From Armigeres subalbatus (lineage: Eukaryota; Arthropoda; Insecta; Diptera; Culicidae), in the NCBI RefSeq assembly GCF_024139115.2, contig NC_085140.1, positions 318,187,259 to 318,251,258 of the forward strand: a stretch of 64,000 bases of DNA. The letters are read 5' to 3'. Made by a program: the position numbers and the translations under genes. Of this stretch, positions 10,116-20,397 are shown piece after piece. Each line of letters begins with the position of its first letter. The first letter of the stretch is position 1. The notes below the pieces were generated by a model. The model worked only from the letters and a program-made list of their open reading frames with translations, was not told where the DNA came from and ran no database searches.

Positions 10116-11165
10116 CCAACCATTTCGTTGGCGTCGCTGTACAGTGCCTAACACTTCCTGCGCTGTTGTAGTCACAGCTTCGTGGATATTTTCCCACAAT
10201 CTGTTGACGTCGCCAGATCCGGTGACACTCGTGATCCACTCGTCCAGCTTCTGGTGGTACTGTTCAGCAACTCTTTCAACTGACAAACGTCGGATATTGA
10301 AACGCATCGTTCTGTTGTTTCGTGAATTTGTGACGCTGGAAAGTCACGCCCGATTTTTTGCAACTACAAGATAGTGATCCGAGTCGAAACTTTCTCTTCC
10401 GATCTGCGCATTTGCATCCCCGTATGTTGGGCACTCTCCGTAGGCCTTATCAAGGCTCTCATAGAACTCATCCTTCACGTCATCAGGCTTGTCGTTCGTT
10501 GGGACATAGATGCTGATCAGGCTATAGTTGAAGAATTTGCCCTGCTTCCTGATCACCATGAAGCCAACTCCTCGTTCTGCTCTGTCACCGCCGCTATAGT
10601 AGGTGTGGTACTTGAACGAAGCGTTTGCTATGGGATCCACCGCTCGGAATTCACGTTCTCCAGTTCTGGGCCACCGTATTTCCAGGATTGCTGTCACACT
10701 CACGCTGACCTTCTGCAGCTCACGAGCTAGGAGCCCAACATGTGCGAGTTCATTCAAAGTTCTCACGTTCCAAGATCCGACTTTCCAATCGTTGTCCTTT
10801 ATTCGTTGCCGGGTCTGTTGCCGTTGAATCTCCGGTAGGCTACATTACCATAGGGTTGCACTACCTATGTACATCGCGTTGAAGGGGCTGCCTTCTCGAT
10901 GCTGACACGATGCAACATGGTATGCACATTTTAGTTTAGAGTCCCTCGCTGGCACTCGGACGATGATCAGCCGCCCCTAACAAGGAGAACAGGCGCTGTT
11001 GTGTGACGCTGCTAACATGGAGAACAGACGCTCGATCAGATTTGCTCCTCCGGAGAGGAGCAAATCCCCCCTTCCCTGTCAGCATACGACCGTAGTTCCC
11101 ACCGGGGTTGGTTACCCGATCTTCCCTAAAGTTGCTCGTGTCCCGGCCAGCGCCACTCCATCTTC
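10116..11165 (-). pseudogene. LINE, endonuclease half with 5' leader
   Basis: On the minus strand a leader (about 10,850-11,165) precedes DNDWKVGSWNVRTLNEL, the start of a LINE endonuclease. SVTAILEIRWP, YSGGDRAERGVGF and YGDANAQIGRE follow. A deletion then joins directly to SDHYLVVAK near 10,370, and the linker continues to QRRQRNGW at 10,120. The endonuclease would nick target DNA to prime reverse transcription. The missing segment between the GDANAQ and SDHYLV blocks plus a frameshift near 10,340 make it inactive. The RT half continues at 5,110-5,802 on the other side of the LTR-like insertion. Confidence 0.85.
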
Positions 11166-11910
11166 AGAGCTTATGATGGATTTCCAAGCATACCGAAGGG
11201 AACCTCCAGGGATTCTGAAGGCAATCCACCAAGGATTCGGACAGGAATGTTCCGGGGAGTTCGAAGGGAATGTTCCATGGACTCCAAGTCTTCATGGGAT
11301 TCCGATGGGAATGTTCAAGGGATTCCAATGAAAATCTTCTAACTATCCTCCAGGAATTCCGACGGGAATATTCCAAGAATTCCGACGGGAATGTTTCAGG
11401 AGTCCCAACGGTAATGGTCCAGAGAATCCGTCGGATATTCTCCAGGAATTCCAACGTGAATGTTCCAGGGATTTTATTGGCAATGTTCCAGGGATGTGGA
11501 AGCAAATTTTCGAAGAATCCGAAGCAATATGTCGAGGGATCTCGAGGCAAATTTTCGAGGGACTCCGAATTAATCCTCCAGAGATTCCGTAAAGATTAAT
11601 CCAGGGATTCCTTCAGGGATGTTGAAGCAAATCGATGAGGGATTCCGAAGCAAATCTTCTAGCGATTCTGAAGCAAATCATCGAAGGATTTCGAAGCAAA
11701 CCGTCGATGTATTTCGAAGTGAATCGTCGAATGATTCCGAAACAATTCGTCGAGGGATTTCAAAGCAAATCGTCAAAGAGATTCCGAATTCCGATCATCG
11801 AGGGATTCCGAGGCAAAACTTCGAGAGACTCCAAATTAAATATTCAAAGGATTCCGAAGCAAATCACTGAAGTATTCTGAAACAAATCGTTAAGGAATTC
11901 CGAATTCTGA
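11160..11910. repeat. Degenerate 24-bp tandem repeat
   Basis: About thirty diverged units of roughly 24 bp follow the pattern GGATTCCGANGNNAATNNTC. The first half has GGGAATGTTCCAG variants and the second half GAAGCAAATCNTCGA variants. Because the period is a multiple of three, overlapping open frames arise on both strands and should not be called genes. Confidence 0.85.
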
Positions 11911-12190
11911 TGAGAATCCCTCTCGTATGCTGATGGGAAATGTGGAGATATCCTAGGAGGAGATTATCAAGCTGCTAGGCAAGCGGAAGTTTGCTGATAA
12001 ACTGTCACTGTCTCGAAGTACTACGATTGCTTTGATTGATATGTTGGCAGCTCTCCGTCGTTGCTCATATTAAGCTTACTTTGATGCTTGATTAGATTTT
12101 CATAATTAACGCCAAGTGCAATTTCACTGCCACACAGGAAATCTTTATAAGAAATAAGAAACAAGCTCATTTGTCTTTCACTCATTTTAT

Positions 12191-12294
12191 TATTAACTGC
12201 GAGGTTTCTTTGCCTATACCAACACCGGGAATCGACACTCAGCATGAACTTGCTTTGTAGCCGCACGTCTTACCGCACGGCTAAGGAGGGCTCC
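12191..12294 (-). mobile_element. Feilai-like SINE, internally deleted
   Basis: The minus strand begins GGGAGCCCTCCTTAGCCGTG, matching the tRNA-like head of the complete copy at 47,386-47,692. It then jumps from the region of the B box straight to the AACTGCGAGG-type 3' part. About 100 bp of the middle is missing. Confidence 0.75.
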
Positions 12295-12299
12295 CAATG

Positions 12300-13280
12300 A
12301 ACTTCATAGAATTTCTAATATTGAGACATTGCAACAAATGTCCAATAAAATAATTTTCAATTTTAGGCCAAATTCGTTGCTATCTTCTATTGCAACGATT
12401 AGCTCATTGTATCTTCAGTATAAATTAGGTTAAGTTTAGTTTAAGTTTAAAACATTGTAATTCCTACATGGTTTCATTCAACCAGAGGAAAAATCCTAAC
12501 TGCCAGTGTTGCCGCCACCTTATCACTTCACACTCGCAGTCGTTCGTAAGGTTTATGTCCTTTCACATGTTAACGGTTTAACTTCTCACAGAACTTTCGT
12601 GCGTTAGCGTTTTTTTTTTGTCCGAAAATTAAAATGGGATTTGTATGTCCCGGATTTGAATAACATGGAGGCGCATGGTTTATCAAGTACCTTTAAGAAG
12701 CTTATACGGTATGCCGAGATAAGAATCTAGCAATTTTGCATATGGAGATTTCTGTAATGATTTTTGTAATAACGATTGTAAACTGACGGGTTTTCGGGAC
12801 AGAAAAAGAAATAGTTTTTGCTGCAAATATGTTGTCCCCAAAACGTTTTCTAGATAAATTCGCAAATGAAGTTTATGAGATGCTTAATTCCAATAAATTT
12901 TATGTACATGTTCAATTAAAGGTTCGCAAAGGCTTATGTTAGGCTGAAGTCGTTGGAATTCTCCATCCATGACAAGAAGTACCGCGATCAGATGTACCTG
13001 ACTCACTTTCCTGAGGATAGTATTGAGCATCATCATCAAGAATCTGACCATTTCGTTTAAATATGTCATGTTTTATACAGATATCGGTAGGTTCTTATAC
13101 AGAATTGTAAGAAAGTCGTCCAATCACATTTATTAATATAAAAAAATGTAACAATTTCTGAATGAGTGTATACAAATAATAAAAAAGTACAAACCAGGCA
13201 TTGCAATGTCATCTGAGAATAGGATATTATCTTTGCGCAAGCCTGGAACCGCTCAGGAAAGATATTATCTTTTGAACATT
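12300..13280. other. AT-rich DNA, no gene seen
   Basis: No frame, repeat or terminal inverted repeat stands out. The short minus-strand frames at 12,683-13,344 have no recognisable motif. Confidence 0.45.
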
Positions 13281-13502
13281 TAAGGGCCAGCATCCCGGAA
13301 TCCAAAACTAATTTCACTCGTGTTTTCAAGGGGACCCCTCTCAATACGAAAGCAACGCATAACTGCCATTTTTATGCTGTCGCATGCTGCAGCAAGGCGG
13401 AAATAATAAAAATTACAGTTGTGCGTTGCCTCCGTATTGAATGGGGTGCCCTTCGAGAACGCGAGTGAAATTAGTTTTGGATTCCGGGAGGCTTTTCGTT
13501 AA
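13281..13502. mobile_element. MITE with ~85-bp inverted repeats (same family as 48,013-48,249)
   Basis: The left arm starting GGAATCCAAAACTAATTTCA near 13,298 is mirrored by the right arm ending TTAGTTTTGGATTCC near 13,485. The arms hold AATACGRARGCAACGCA, also present in the MITE at 48 kb. There is no coding capacity. The family is inferred to be moved by a DNA transposase in trans. Confidence 0.8.
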
Positions 13503-15300
13503 TGATGATTTGGATAGTCAGCGCATTTCTGGGTTTGTAGACGTTGCGAATGTGTAAATCGTTTGCAATGCTTGGTCCAAACTAGTCTTAAGACAAGTGA
13601 ATACATTCCACTAAAAGCTCAAAATAATTTTCTTATCATGTATATTCATATTATGTGTCAATGTGATAATTGATAGGAGATGATTAAAAATAGTTTTTGT
13701 CGTTCTGTCCGAATTCTCTATTCAAGATATTTTCAATGATTTCGTTCTAGAAAAAATAAGAGTTACTATATGAATAACCTATATTCGTATATTGAACTGA
13801 TTAAAATACCAGTCATATGACGAGTTTAGTAGTATTCCATTTAATTCAAGCACGTTAATATTTTTCACAGATACATATTTTGACCTCAACTGAGAAATAT
13901 GACTTTCGGAGCATGGCTCCCTCAATTTTCATCAATGCAATATCCGAAAAAAAAAGTTTTCTGATTTATTTCAAGCCCTGATGATGATCCAACCTACCGG
14001 ATCGAAACGTTGGCAATTTTAAATTATTTCAATCATCATCATCATTTTCATGTGATTGAAAAAATCCAATTGAAATCCTTAAAACTAATGCCTTCAGCTG
14101 GTAGATATAGGGTTTCTCACCCCATTCCCGGCCTAACATGCGCACGACTGCATTATTTAATTGATATTTACGACTAGGAGCAACTTTTCTGAATTTTGTG
14201 GGCCGTGTAATATTGCGATGGGGTTCACCTGTGCTTCAAAAATAGTTATTCTTGCTAAACACCGCTTGAAAAAGCTTTTATTTGATTTAAATTAGCATGG
14301 TGCAGCACTCATTTCAGTCATAGGCGATTGCTTATCCGGCATAGCCCAAATCTCCTCGGCATACGCAATATTTTACTCAATCTCTCAACATCTTACTCTC
14401 ATTCTCTCTCTCGGGACGGTAGATAATGCGACGTAAACAAAAATATGCACGTTCCACGACAACAAGATGCCAGATGGTATTATTCATAATCATTTTTATT
14501 TGGTTGAGAAGATATATTTACTCATCCAAATTTCTTCCAAACACTTAAAAACAATATCTTTTCCACCTTTTGACATCGAGAGAATTATAAATAACATGAT
14601 AGCGTCAACGTATTAGACAGTTTTCCTATTAACGATGAAGGATTATCTTCATACTAAAATAAGACTTATGGTCTTTTGGCAGCACTGTACAGCTAGAAGT
14701 TCTTGGGCCGAGGTGATTTTTTGTTCGGTTTGAGGATACATTTTTAAATGTATTCCAATATGTTTATATAAAATCTAGTGATACGAACAATTACAAAAGA
14801 TTGAAGTGCGTGAGTTTAGCATTATTGTGTGGTGGTAAACAGCCTGAAGCAATGGTTGTATCGAGCACTGTGACGATTTTCAGGTAGGTGTTTATTTGAT
14901 GATACCGTTTTGTAAAAGTGGAAAGAATCACTCCGGCTCAAAGGTGTGACAACGAAGACCGAAATTTTGAAATCTACATTTTTTTTCTATAATTGGATCG
15001 ATTGGGAGTAAAACAAGTGGTTGACAAATATTGAGTATTGTGCGAAATAAATGGGGGACTTTTTAAAATGATCAATCATAAACCTACGGCTACTAAACAG
15101 TATAAATCATTAGCTTTCTGTGCAGTGAGCCGGGAATGGGGTCCATAGGCCCAAGTAGTGATTTACCCTATTTGTAAGATATCGTCCAAGTGCTAACTAG
15201 TTCGGTGATACCGCATATATACATACCGCATATATATTCGAAACCAGGCCCAACCTAAGTGACCGCGTGCCACTCAAAGTGCACAAGCTTGCACAAGATC
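13503..15300. other. Mostly unassigned; possible element with CCCCATTCCCGGC ends
   Basis: Near 14,108-14,133 the motif ATAGGGT plus ACCCCATTCCCGGC appears. The inverse (GCCGGGAATGGGGT ... ACCCTAT) appears near 15,129-15,171. This may mark the two ends of a decayed element of about 1.05 kb, but internal similarity is too low to be sure. No coding frame is present. Confidence 0.35.
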
Positions 15301-15303
15301 GTA

Positions 15304-15368
15304 TATGATGCTAAGGTGGAAGCGACCCATACAACATGTACGTATATCGCCTCCACTTTAGCATCTTA
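15304..15368. repeat. 22-bp stem hairpin with 21-nt loop
   Basis: The left arm, centred on GATGCTAAGGTGG, pairs with the right arm CCACTTTAGCATC with three differences in 22, one of which is G.U in RNA. Weaker pairing extends outwards. It could be a palindromic MITE remnant or a small-RNA precursor-like hairpin. The sequence alone does not decide. Confidence 0.7.
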
Positions 15369-15369
15369 T

Positions 15370-16640
15370 GTTGCATCGTATGTTGATTTGTGTTGACTGG
15401 GTTGTTTACCAAGGAGGTATGGTTCACAACAGCGTCTGTTCTCCATGTCAAGGGAGAATGCCCGATAAAAAAAATAGAAAAGCAATACATTTTATTGTAA
15501 CACTACCATTCAAAACAATAAATAAGCCTCAGAAATTCACTGAATTGTGAATGAAGTTTTCACAATAGGATAAATTGGTTGTTAAGTATCGTAACAATCT
15601 TAAATACACTGGATTCTGTTTTTAGACGATTTACATTTTCTCAATTTTGCTCTTTCATCCAAAATGTTTATCGCACATAAATTACCAAGTGATTTTTATT
15701 TGAATTATTTAGGATTTTTTGAAACTTGTTGCAAAGACTTTGGTGGCAAATTGAAGACACACGATCAATATTACCAGCGAAAAAAATCGTGTTTAAACAG
15801 AATCCTGTGTATGAGGTTTTCCCATACATTTTTTATCGCTGAATAATACATTGTATGGTAAATGTATGGTAAATGTTGTACACATAACCGATTAAAATGT
15901 TCAACATACAACTGTTTGAATTGTATTTTTATGCCAAAACAATACGATATTTTATTTTTAAATTCGGACAGCTCCAACGCTCGACAACGATATTCATGGG
16001 AAAATAATGCATATTGCAGACACTGGCGGTAGGAGTCAAATATTTTAATATTATATTTTTGTTAAATAACTTGGCTGTGCAAATATGCAATTTAAAAAAA
16101 TCTTAAAAAATTGTAAATGTATAAATCTTTGTTATTAAACGATTCCAGTTTTGTTATATTAAAGAAATATGTTGACGTATTGTATCCACAGCATGGATAC
16201 AATATGCGCAACTATCAAAAAACTATATAATTTATTTTGTATTTTAAATCATACGGTAAATAAATTATTTATATGTACTGTACAAAACTGTGCACCTTGG
16301 TCCACCGGGAATTAACGTGAAATGGTTCTCCGGATTTAGGGAGTTGGTTTCAGGCCCTGTCAACCATTAAAAAAATCAAGCAACAAACAACCAAATGCCT
16401 GAAGTGCTGGGAATCACTTATCATAAATAGCTATAGTTTTACAAGTCTGGAAACCACTGCTCACTGCTAAATTTATATTTTGACAGATGGAAATAAACCT
16501 CAGATGTAAAAATGTTTCAATGTCTCGAGCTTCACATTTCTATTAACTATTTCTCAAAATTGAACAGTTTCCAGAGCTGTAAATTCCATAGTTGCACCAG
16601 GTAAATTTTTATACATCACCACACTTGCTAATCAACGTAT
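15370..16640. other. AT-rich DNA, no gene seen
   Basis: Long AT-rich stretch without convincing frames. Small direct repeats such as GTATGGTAAAT occur near 15,850-15,875. Confidence 0.45.
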
Positions 16641-17420
16641 GATCCAACTTCCGGCGCCATCTCGCTCTCGTATCTTTCTTGCTTGCTTCAATCGGATTGA
16701 GATAACGTAAAAAAAACTTCAGTTAATACTCACCGTGCACACACCGTGGCAGATCATACAAAGTACCATCACCACAGCAGCAAATTGTCAGCATCATCAT
16801 TTATCATCTTTGGTAGCTGTAGCTGGCAAATCTCGCACGTTGCCTGCCTTACTTCAACTGCCGCCGTCGTCGTCGTTGCGTAAAGTCTTCTGTGCACAAC
16901 TACTGCGGTAAAGATCCATGGTTAGACCGCCTCCTATTTCAGTGCGGCACCTCTAAGTGCGATACTTTTGGAAACGAACGCCGGCCGGTATCGATGTTGG
17001 TTACCTGTTTGCTTCCCGTCGAAAGTTCCGTTTGAATGGTGTTTGTGTACATTTTCACAAGGCTTTGCGATTGTGGAAAAACTCGTTTCACAACTCTCTC
17101 TCTCTCTTTTTCTCTGATGTTGGTCGATGAGCAGGAGCAGAACGTGACGGTCGGTGGGCGTGGCTTACTCCGCTATAGGTGGTGTTGGTGAAAGCGTGGG
17201 ACCACCAACACCGGAGACGGCAACTAGTGGCTCAGTGTAAAATTAATTAACAGTGTACTACGTCGAGTCGGAGCCGAGCGTTCTAGCCAAGTCGGAGAGC
17301 AGTTTATTTTGTTTTCAACCATTCGTAAAGAGTTAGGCGTAGGCCAGTAAATACAGGCGATGCTCCGTTTCAGTTGGTTGTTGGGTGGAATTTGAATGGA
17401 GGATGCTTTATAAGATGTGA
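16640..17420. promoter_or_regulatory. GC-richer island, possible promoter/5' exon
   Basis: The base composition changes from AT-rich to balanced, with CpG-containing motifs, a (CT)n run near 17,092-17,115 and several TCAGT initiator-like motifs (near 16,939, 17,230 and 17,368). AGTCGGAGCCGAGCG-type sequence after 17,262 resembles insect 5' leaders. No long frame is present. It could equally be an enhancer. I cannot assign a gene or even a firm strand. Confidence 0.3.
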
Positions 17421-17903
17421 GGTGTGAAAAATAAATAAATTGGATTTCGTAAGCCGTCTCCGCTACTATAACAGTTTATATTGCAAGTGTGAGTTGGACA
17501 GAGGTTATCCATTATTATAACTGGAATAACAAATTTTCACGATTCTTGAGGCCGTGCAGTCTTATTGTACTTGTGACACAATAATACATTAATTATACAA
17601 ACCAATGGATTGTTATCATCTCAATATTTAACACACAAAAAAAAACAAATCTGACAATTATTGTATAAAATCTTGGCATATACAATTCTGCATGGTTTTA
17701 ATACAAGAAATGTAAGCTTGTAAGAACTGTATTGGAATCTGTCATCCGCTGGTTGGGTGCACTATATTATTGTAACCTCTACCTAACCGGGAGTCTGTCG
17801 GTTCATCAAAACTAACATTATGAATAAGGATCATGTTGATAAAAACTGTATCGAAAAGATGATTTCAGCTCCGTAACGCTTCATTTTCAGAAATCGAAGC
17901 AAA
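17420..17903. other. AT-rich DNA, no gene seen
   Basis: Nothing recognisable apart from A-rich runs near 17,637-17,650. Confidence 0.4.
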
Positions 17904-18153
17904 TCTATATAATAAAAATGAAATGGTCTGTGTTCGTATTCGCATAACTCGAAAACGGCTGGATGAATTTTCTACATTCCATCAGCAAATATGCCCGTTA
18001 TCGTTTCCGACGGGTTTATATGATATTTGCTCAATCAAAAATTATTAGTAATGTTGTGTAAATCGTGAAAAACTAAAATAAGGTCTCGTATGGGAGTTTC
18101 GCAACGCGCATTTTCGCCTACTATGCAGGACAACGTCTGCCGGGTCGACTAGT
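17904..18153 (+). mobile_element. Short Helitron-like element (TC...CTAGT)
   Basis: It begins TCTATATAATAAAAATGAAA and ends GCCGGGTCGACTAGT. This is the arrangement of a widespread insect non-autonomous repeat with 5' TC and 3' CTAGT ends typical of Helitrons. The middle has the ACTCGAAAACGGCTGGATG-type conserved core. There is no coding capacity. Classification rests on ends and core similarity recalled from the family. Confidence 0.55.
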
Positions 18154-19019
18154 AGATGATAGTAATACATAATAACAAATTTGGAGAAATATAATAAATG
18201 AAGTGGTATTCTTAATTTCACAGTTGAGGAACACTGATCTACTGTACGGAAAGAGAGTTCCTATGGCAATAATGTCGCCTATTGCTCTGCCGTAACAAAT
18301 TGGTTTGCTGAATCGTTCTGAAATGCTTGGTTTCGTAGTCTGTATAGGGATTGCTGCTCCACGCAGAGTTGACTTGAAGCGACACAAAACATTGGACTTG
18401 ACTAACGAACGAATAGCATCTCTCGTGCATCATAAAATATGGACGGATGGAAGGAGAATAATAGATTCCGATCGGAATGAATCAAATTGAATTTGCGTGA
18501 TGAAGAGGTGTTAATCTAGTTGAGGAAGATGAAAAACTTGGAAATGTGTTTCTTCCGAATGTAAGCCGATTTGCGTTGAGTTCAAGTTTGAGCTTAATGC
18601 AAGGGCAAACCAACAATATGTATTGAAAAATGTGGCAGGAACTATTAATGATTGTTCTTTATGTAGTTAATTGACAGTAATCTAATTTTTTTGCAATACC
18701 TAATATAATAGCATTGATTCATTTCTTTTCCTATTTATAAATATTTGTAGAATAAAGTATTGCTAACCGAGATGACAAAGATATGATTTATTACCAGCTG
18801 ATGCAATTTCAACATTCCAGAAAATCTAATTAATATTGATTTCTATGCACACATTTCAAATTATAAATATTGATCATATTCTGTCGCCGGAAAAATTGTG
18901 GAGGCAAAACGCCTTTCAGCTAGCAGCTTCTAATATATAAAGCACCACGTGTCTGCGTTATATTGTAGCATAGCATAGCATCACATAACATATAGGCATG
19001 GTAGCATAGCATTTTTACG
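18154..19019. other. Unassigned DNA
   Basis: Short minus-strand frames overlap near 18,121-18,433 without a recognisable domain. A TAGCATAGCATAGCAT run lies near 18,966-18,982. Confidence 0.4.
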
Positions 19020-19706
19020 ATATAGGGTAAGACGGTATAATGAGCCCCCCTGGCCAAAACTAACTCAGGTTTAAAATTAGTTGGTACCGTCATATGGGGG
19101 GAAGATGATCATTGAGGCGAAGATGATCATTTGATGTCTCAGTCAAAAGTGCCTAATTTTTTATGAAACGGTAGTCAACAATATTATCCGTTCAATTGAT
19201 GTTACCGTTAGGAAGAAAGTCTTTTCGAGTTTTTGAGTTTTTCGATTATATTCATGAAAATGTATTTCGTGGAAGAAAGAGAGAAATAGTCATAAATGAC
19301 GCTATTTTCGTTTCAAATATTGACTTCGTAGACTTCTTTACGTAGTAAATTCAACTTTCATACAAATAACCTAGTGTATTTTGTCGGCTAGGTCATAATG
19401 ATTTTAGTAGAGCTGTCTTGATCAACTTCACCCCAAACCAGATTACTCAAAAAATGTGTGATAATTTAATTTATTTTAATAAATGCGAACGCATTTAAAA
19501 AAATAATGTGGTTGATTATTGCAACGTTTAGCAGTACATGTTTTGAAAATATTTGTTTCGATTTAAAATATAAACACACATTGTTATTGCATGTTTTGTC
19601 TTAAAAATGATCATCTTCTCCCCAGATGACGGTACCTTTAAATATTTGTAATAACATTATACTATGTGAATGTGGAAGTATTTTTGTATTACATAGTGGA
19701 AATAAT
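19020..19706 (+). repeat. Dispersed repeat interrupted by a MITE
   Basis: Outside the MITE, the flanks (about 19,045-19,082 and 19,637-19,706) match in inverted orientation the stretch at about 60,597-60,770. Shared blocks include CTGGCCAAAAC, GGTTAAAATT-like sequence and GAATGTGGAAGTATTTTTG. The 60 kb copy has no insertion. The nature of the host repeat is unknown. Confidence 0.6.
19083..19636. mobile_element. MITE with ~30-bp inverted termini and GGTACC flanks
   Basis: The left terminus GGTACCGTCATATGGGG...AAGATGATCATT and its inverse on the right differ by two bases. The homologous uninterrupted copy near 60.7 kb reads GATACC at the site, so GGTACC (19,083-19,088 and 19,631-19,636) is probably the 6-bp target duplication. 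The element proper would then be 19,089-19,630. It has no coding capacity. Confidence 0.75.
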
Positions 19707-19945
19707 TAGGTGTCTCCAGTAGCCTTGCGAGCAAAGGCGTAGAATTGCCAATCCGGAGATGGCGAGTTCGATTCTCGGTTCGGTCTAGGATGTTTTCGGG
19801 TTGGAAAGTTTCTCGACACCCTGGGCATAGTGTGTCCATTGTGCTTGCCACACAACTCAAGTAACCAAAAGTTTCTTTAAAAGTACGTTCTCCGCTTAAT
19901 CAGCTTGACTGAGTTGAGGTGGGCCTTTTGCCTTGGCATTTGTTG
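19705..19945 (+). mobile_element. tRNA-derived SINE
   Basis: A tRNA-like head holds an A-box-like stretch (AGTAGCCTTGCGAGCAAAGG) and a B box in GCGAGTTCGATTCTCG near 19,767. The body contains CTCGACACCCTGGGCATAGTG, a style also seen in the Feilai-like copy. No target duplication was found. Transcription would be by RNA polymerase III. Confidence 0.65.
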
Positions 19946-20397
19946 AAATCCACTTTTTATGACTTTTCAAAAAAGCTTTATTTCGTGTTCTGTAATATTT
20001 TCATATGACTACTCACAGGCAATGCATTTACAACTTTTTGGATTAACAAATAACACAAAGTCTGCATAAATTGCGTTGCAAAGTAACAAGTTATTGAAGT
20101 ATTGCCCTAGAAGGGGGGGGATATATCGTCTGACTTACTTCGTAGATTGGACAAAAGTGATACTTATGTTTTTGACATGGGACTTCGTCTGTGTTTTCTA
20201 TACCGGGGTACACTTTGCGATTGCGAAAAATCGAAAAACGTTACAAAAATATGATAGACTTTGAACGTCAATATCTAAGCCGTTACTCAATGGATTTTCA
20301 ATTTTCTTGGACCATTCTATCAAAGAAGAGAACGCCTCATATGCAACGCATTAAAATATTGGTTTGAAACGATTTACTATTGATAATTTTCCAACAG

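Noticed and set aside
14105..15175. Complete DNA transposon with CCCCATTCCCGGC ends
   Set aside because: Only short matching ends; spacing within the arms differs and no target duplication is visible. Kept as a low-confidence note only.
17904..18153. Exon with stop-free frame
   Set aside because: Ends and core match a widespread Helitron-like repeat; no sustained frame.
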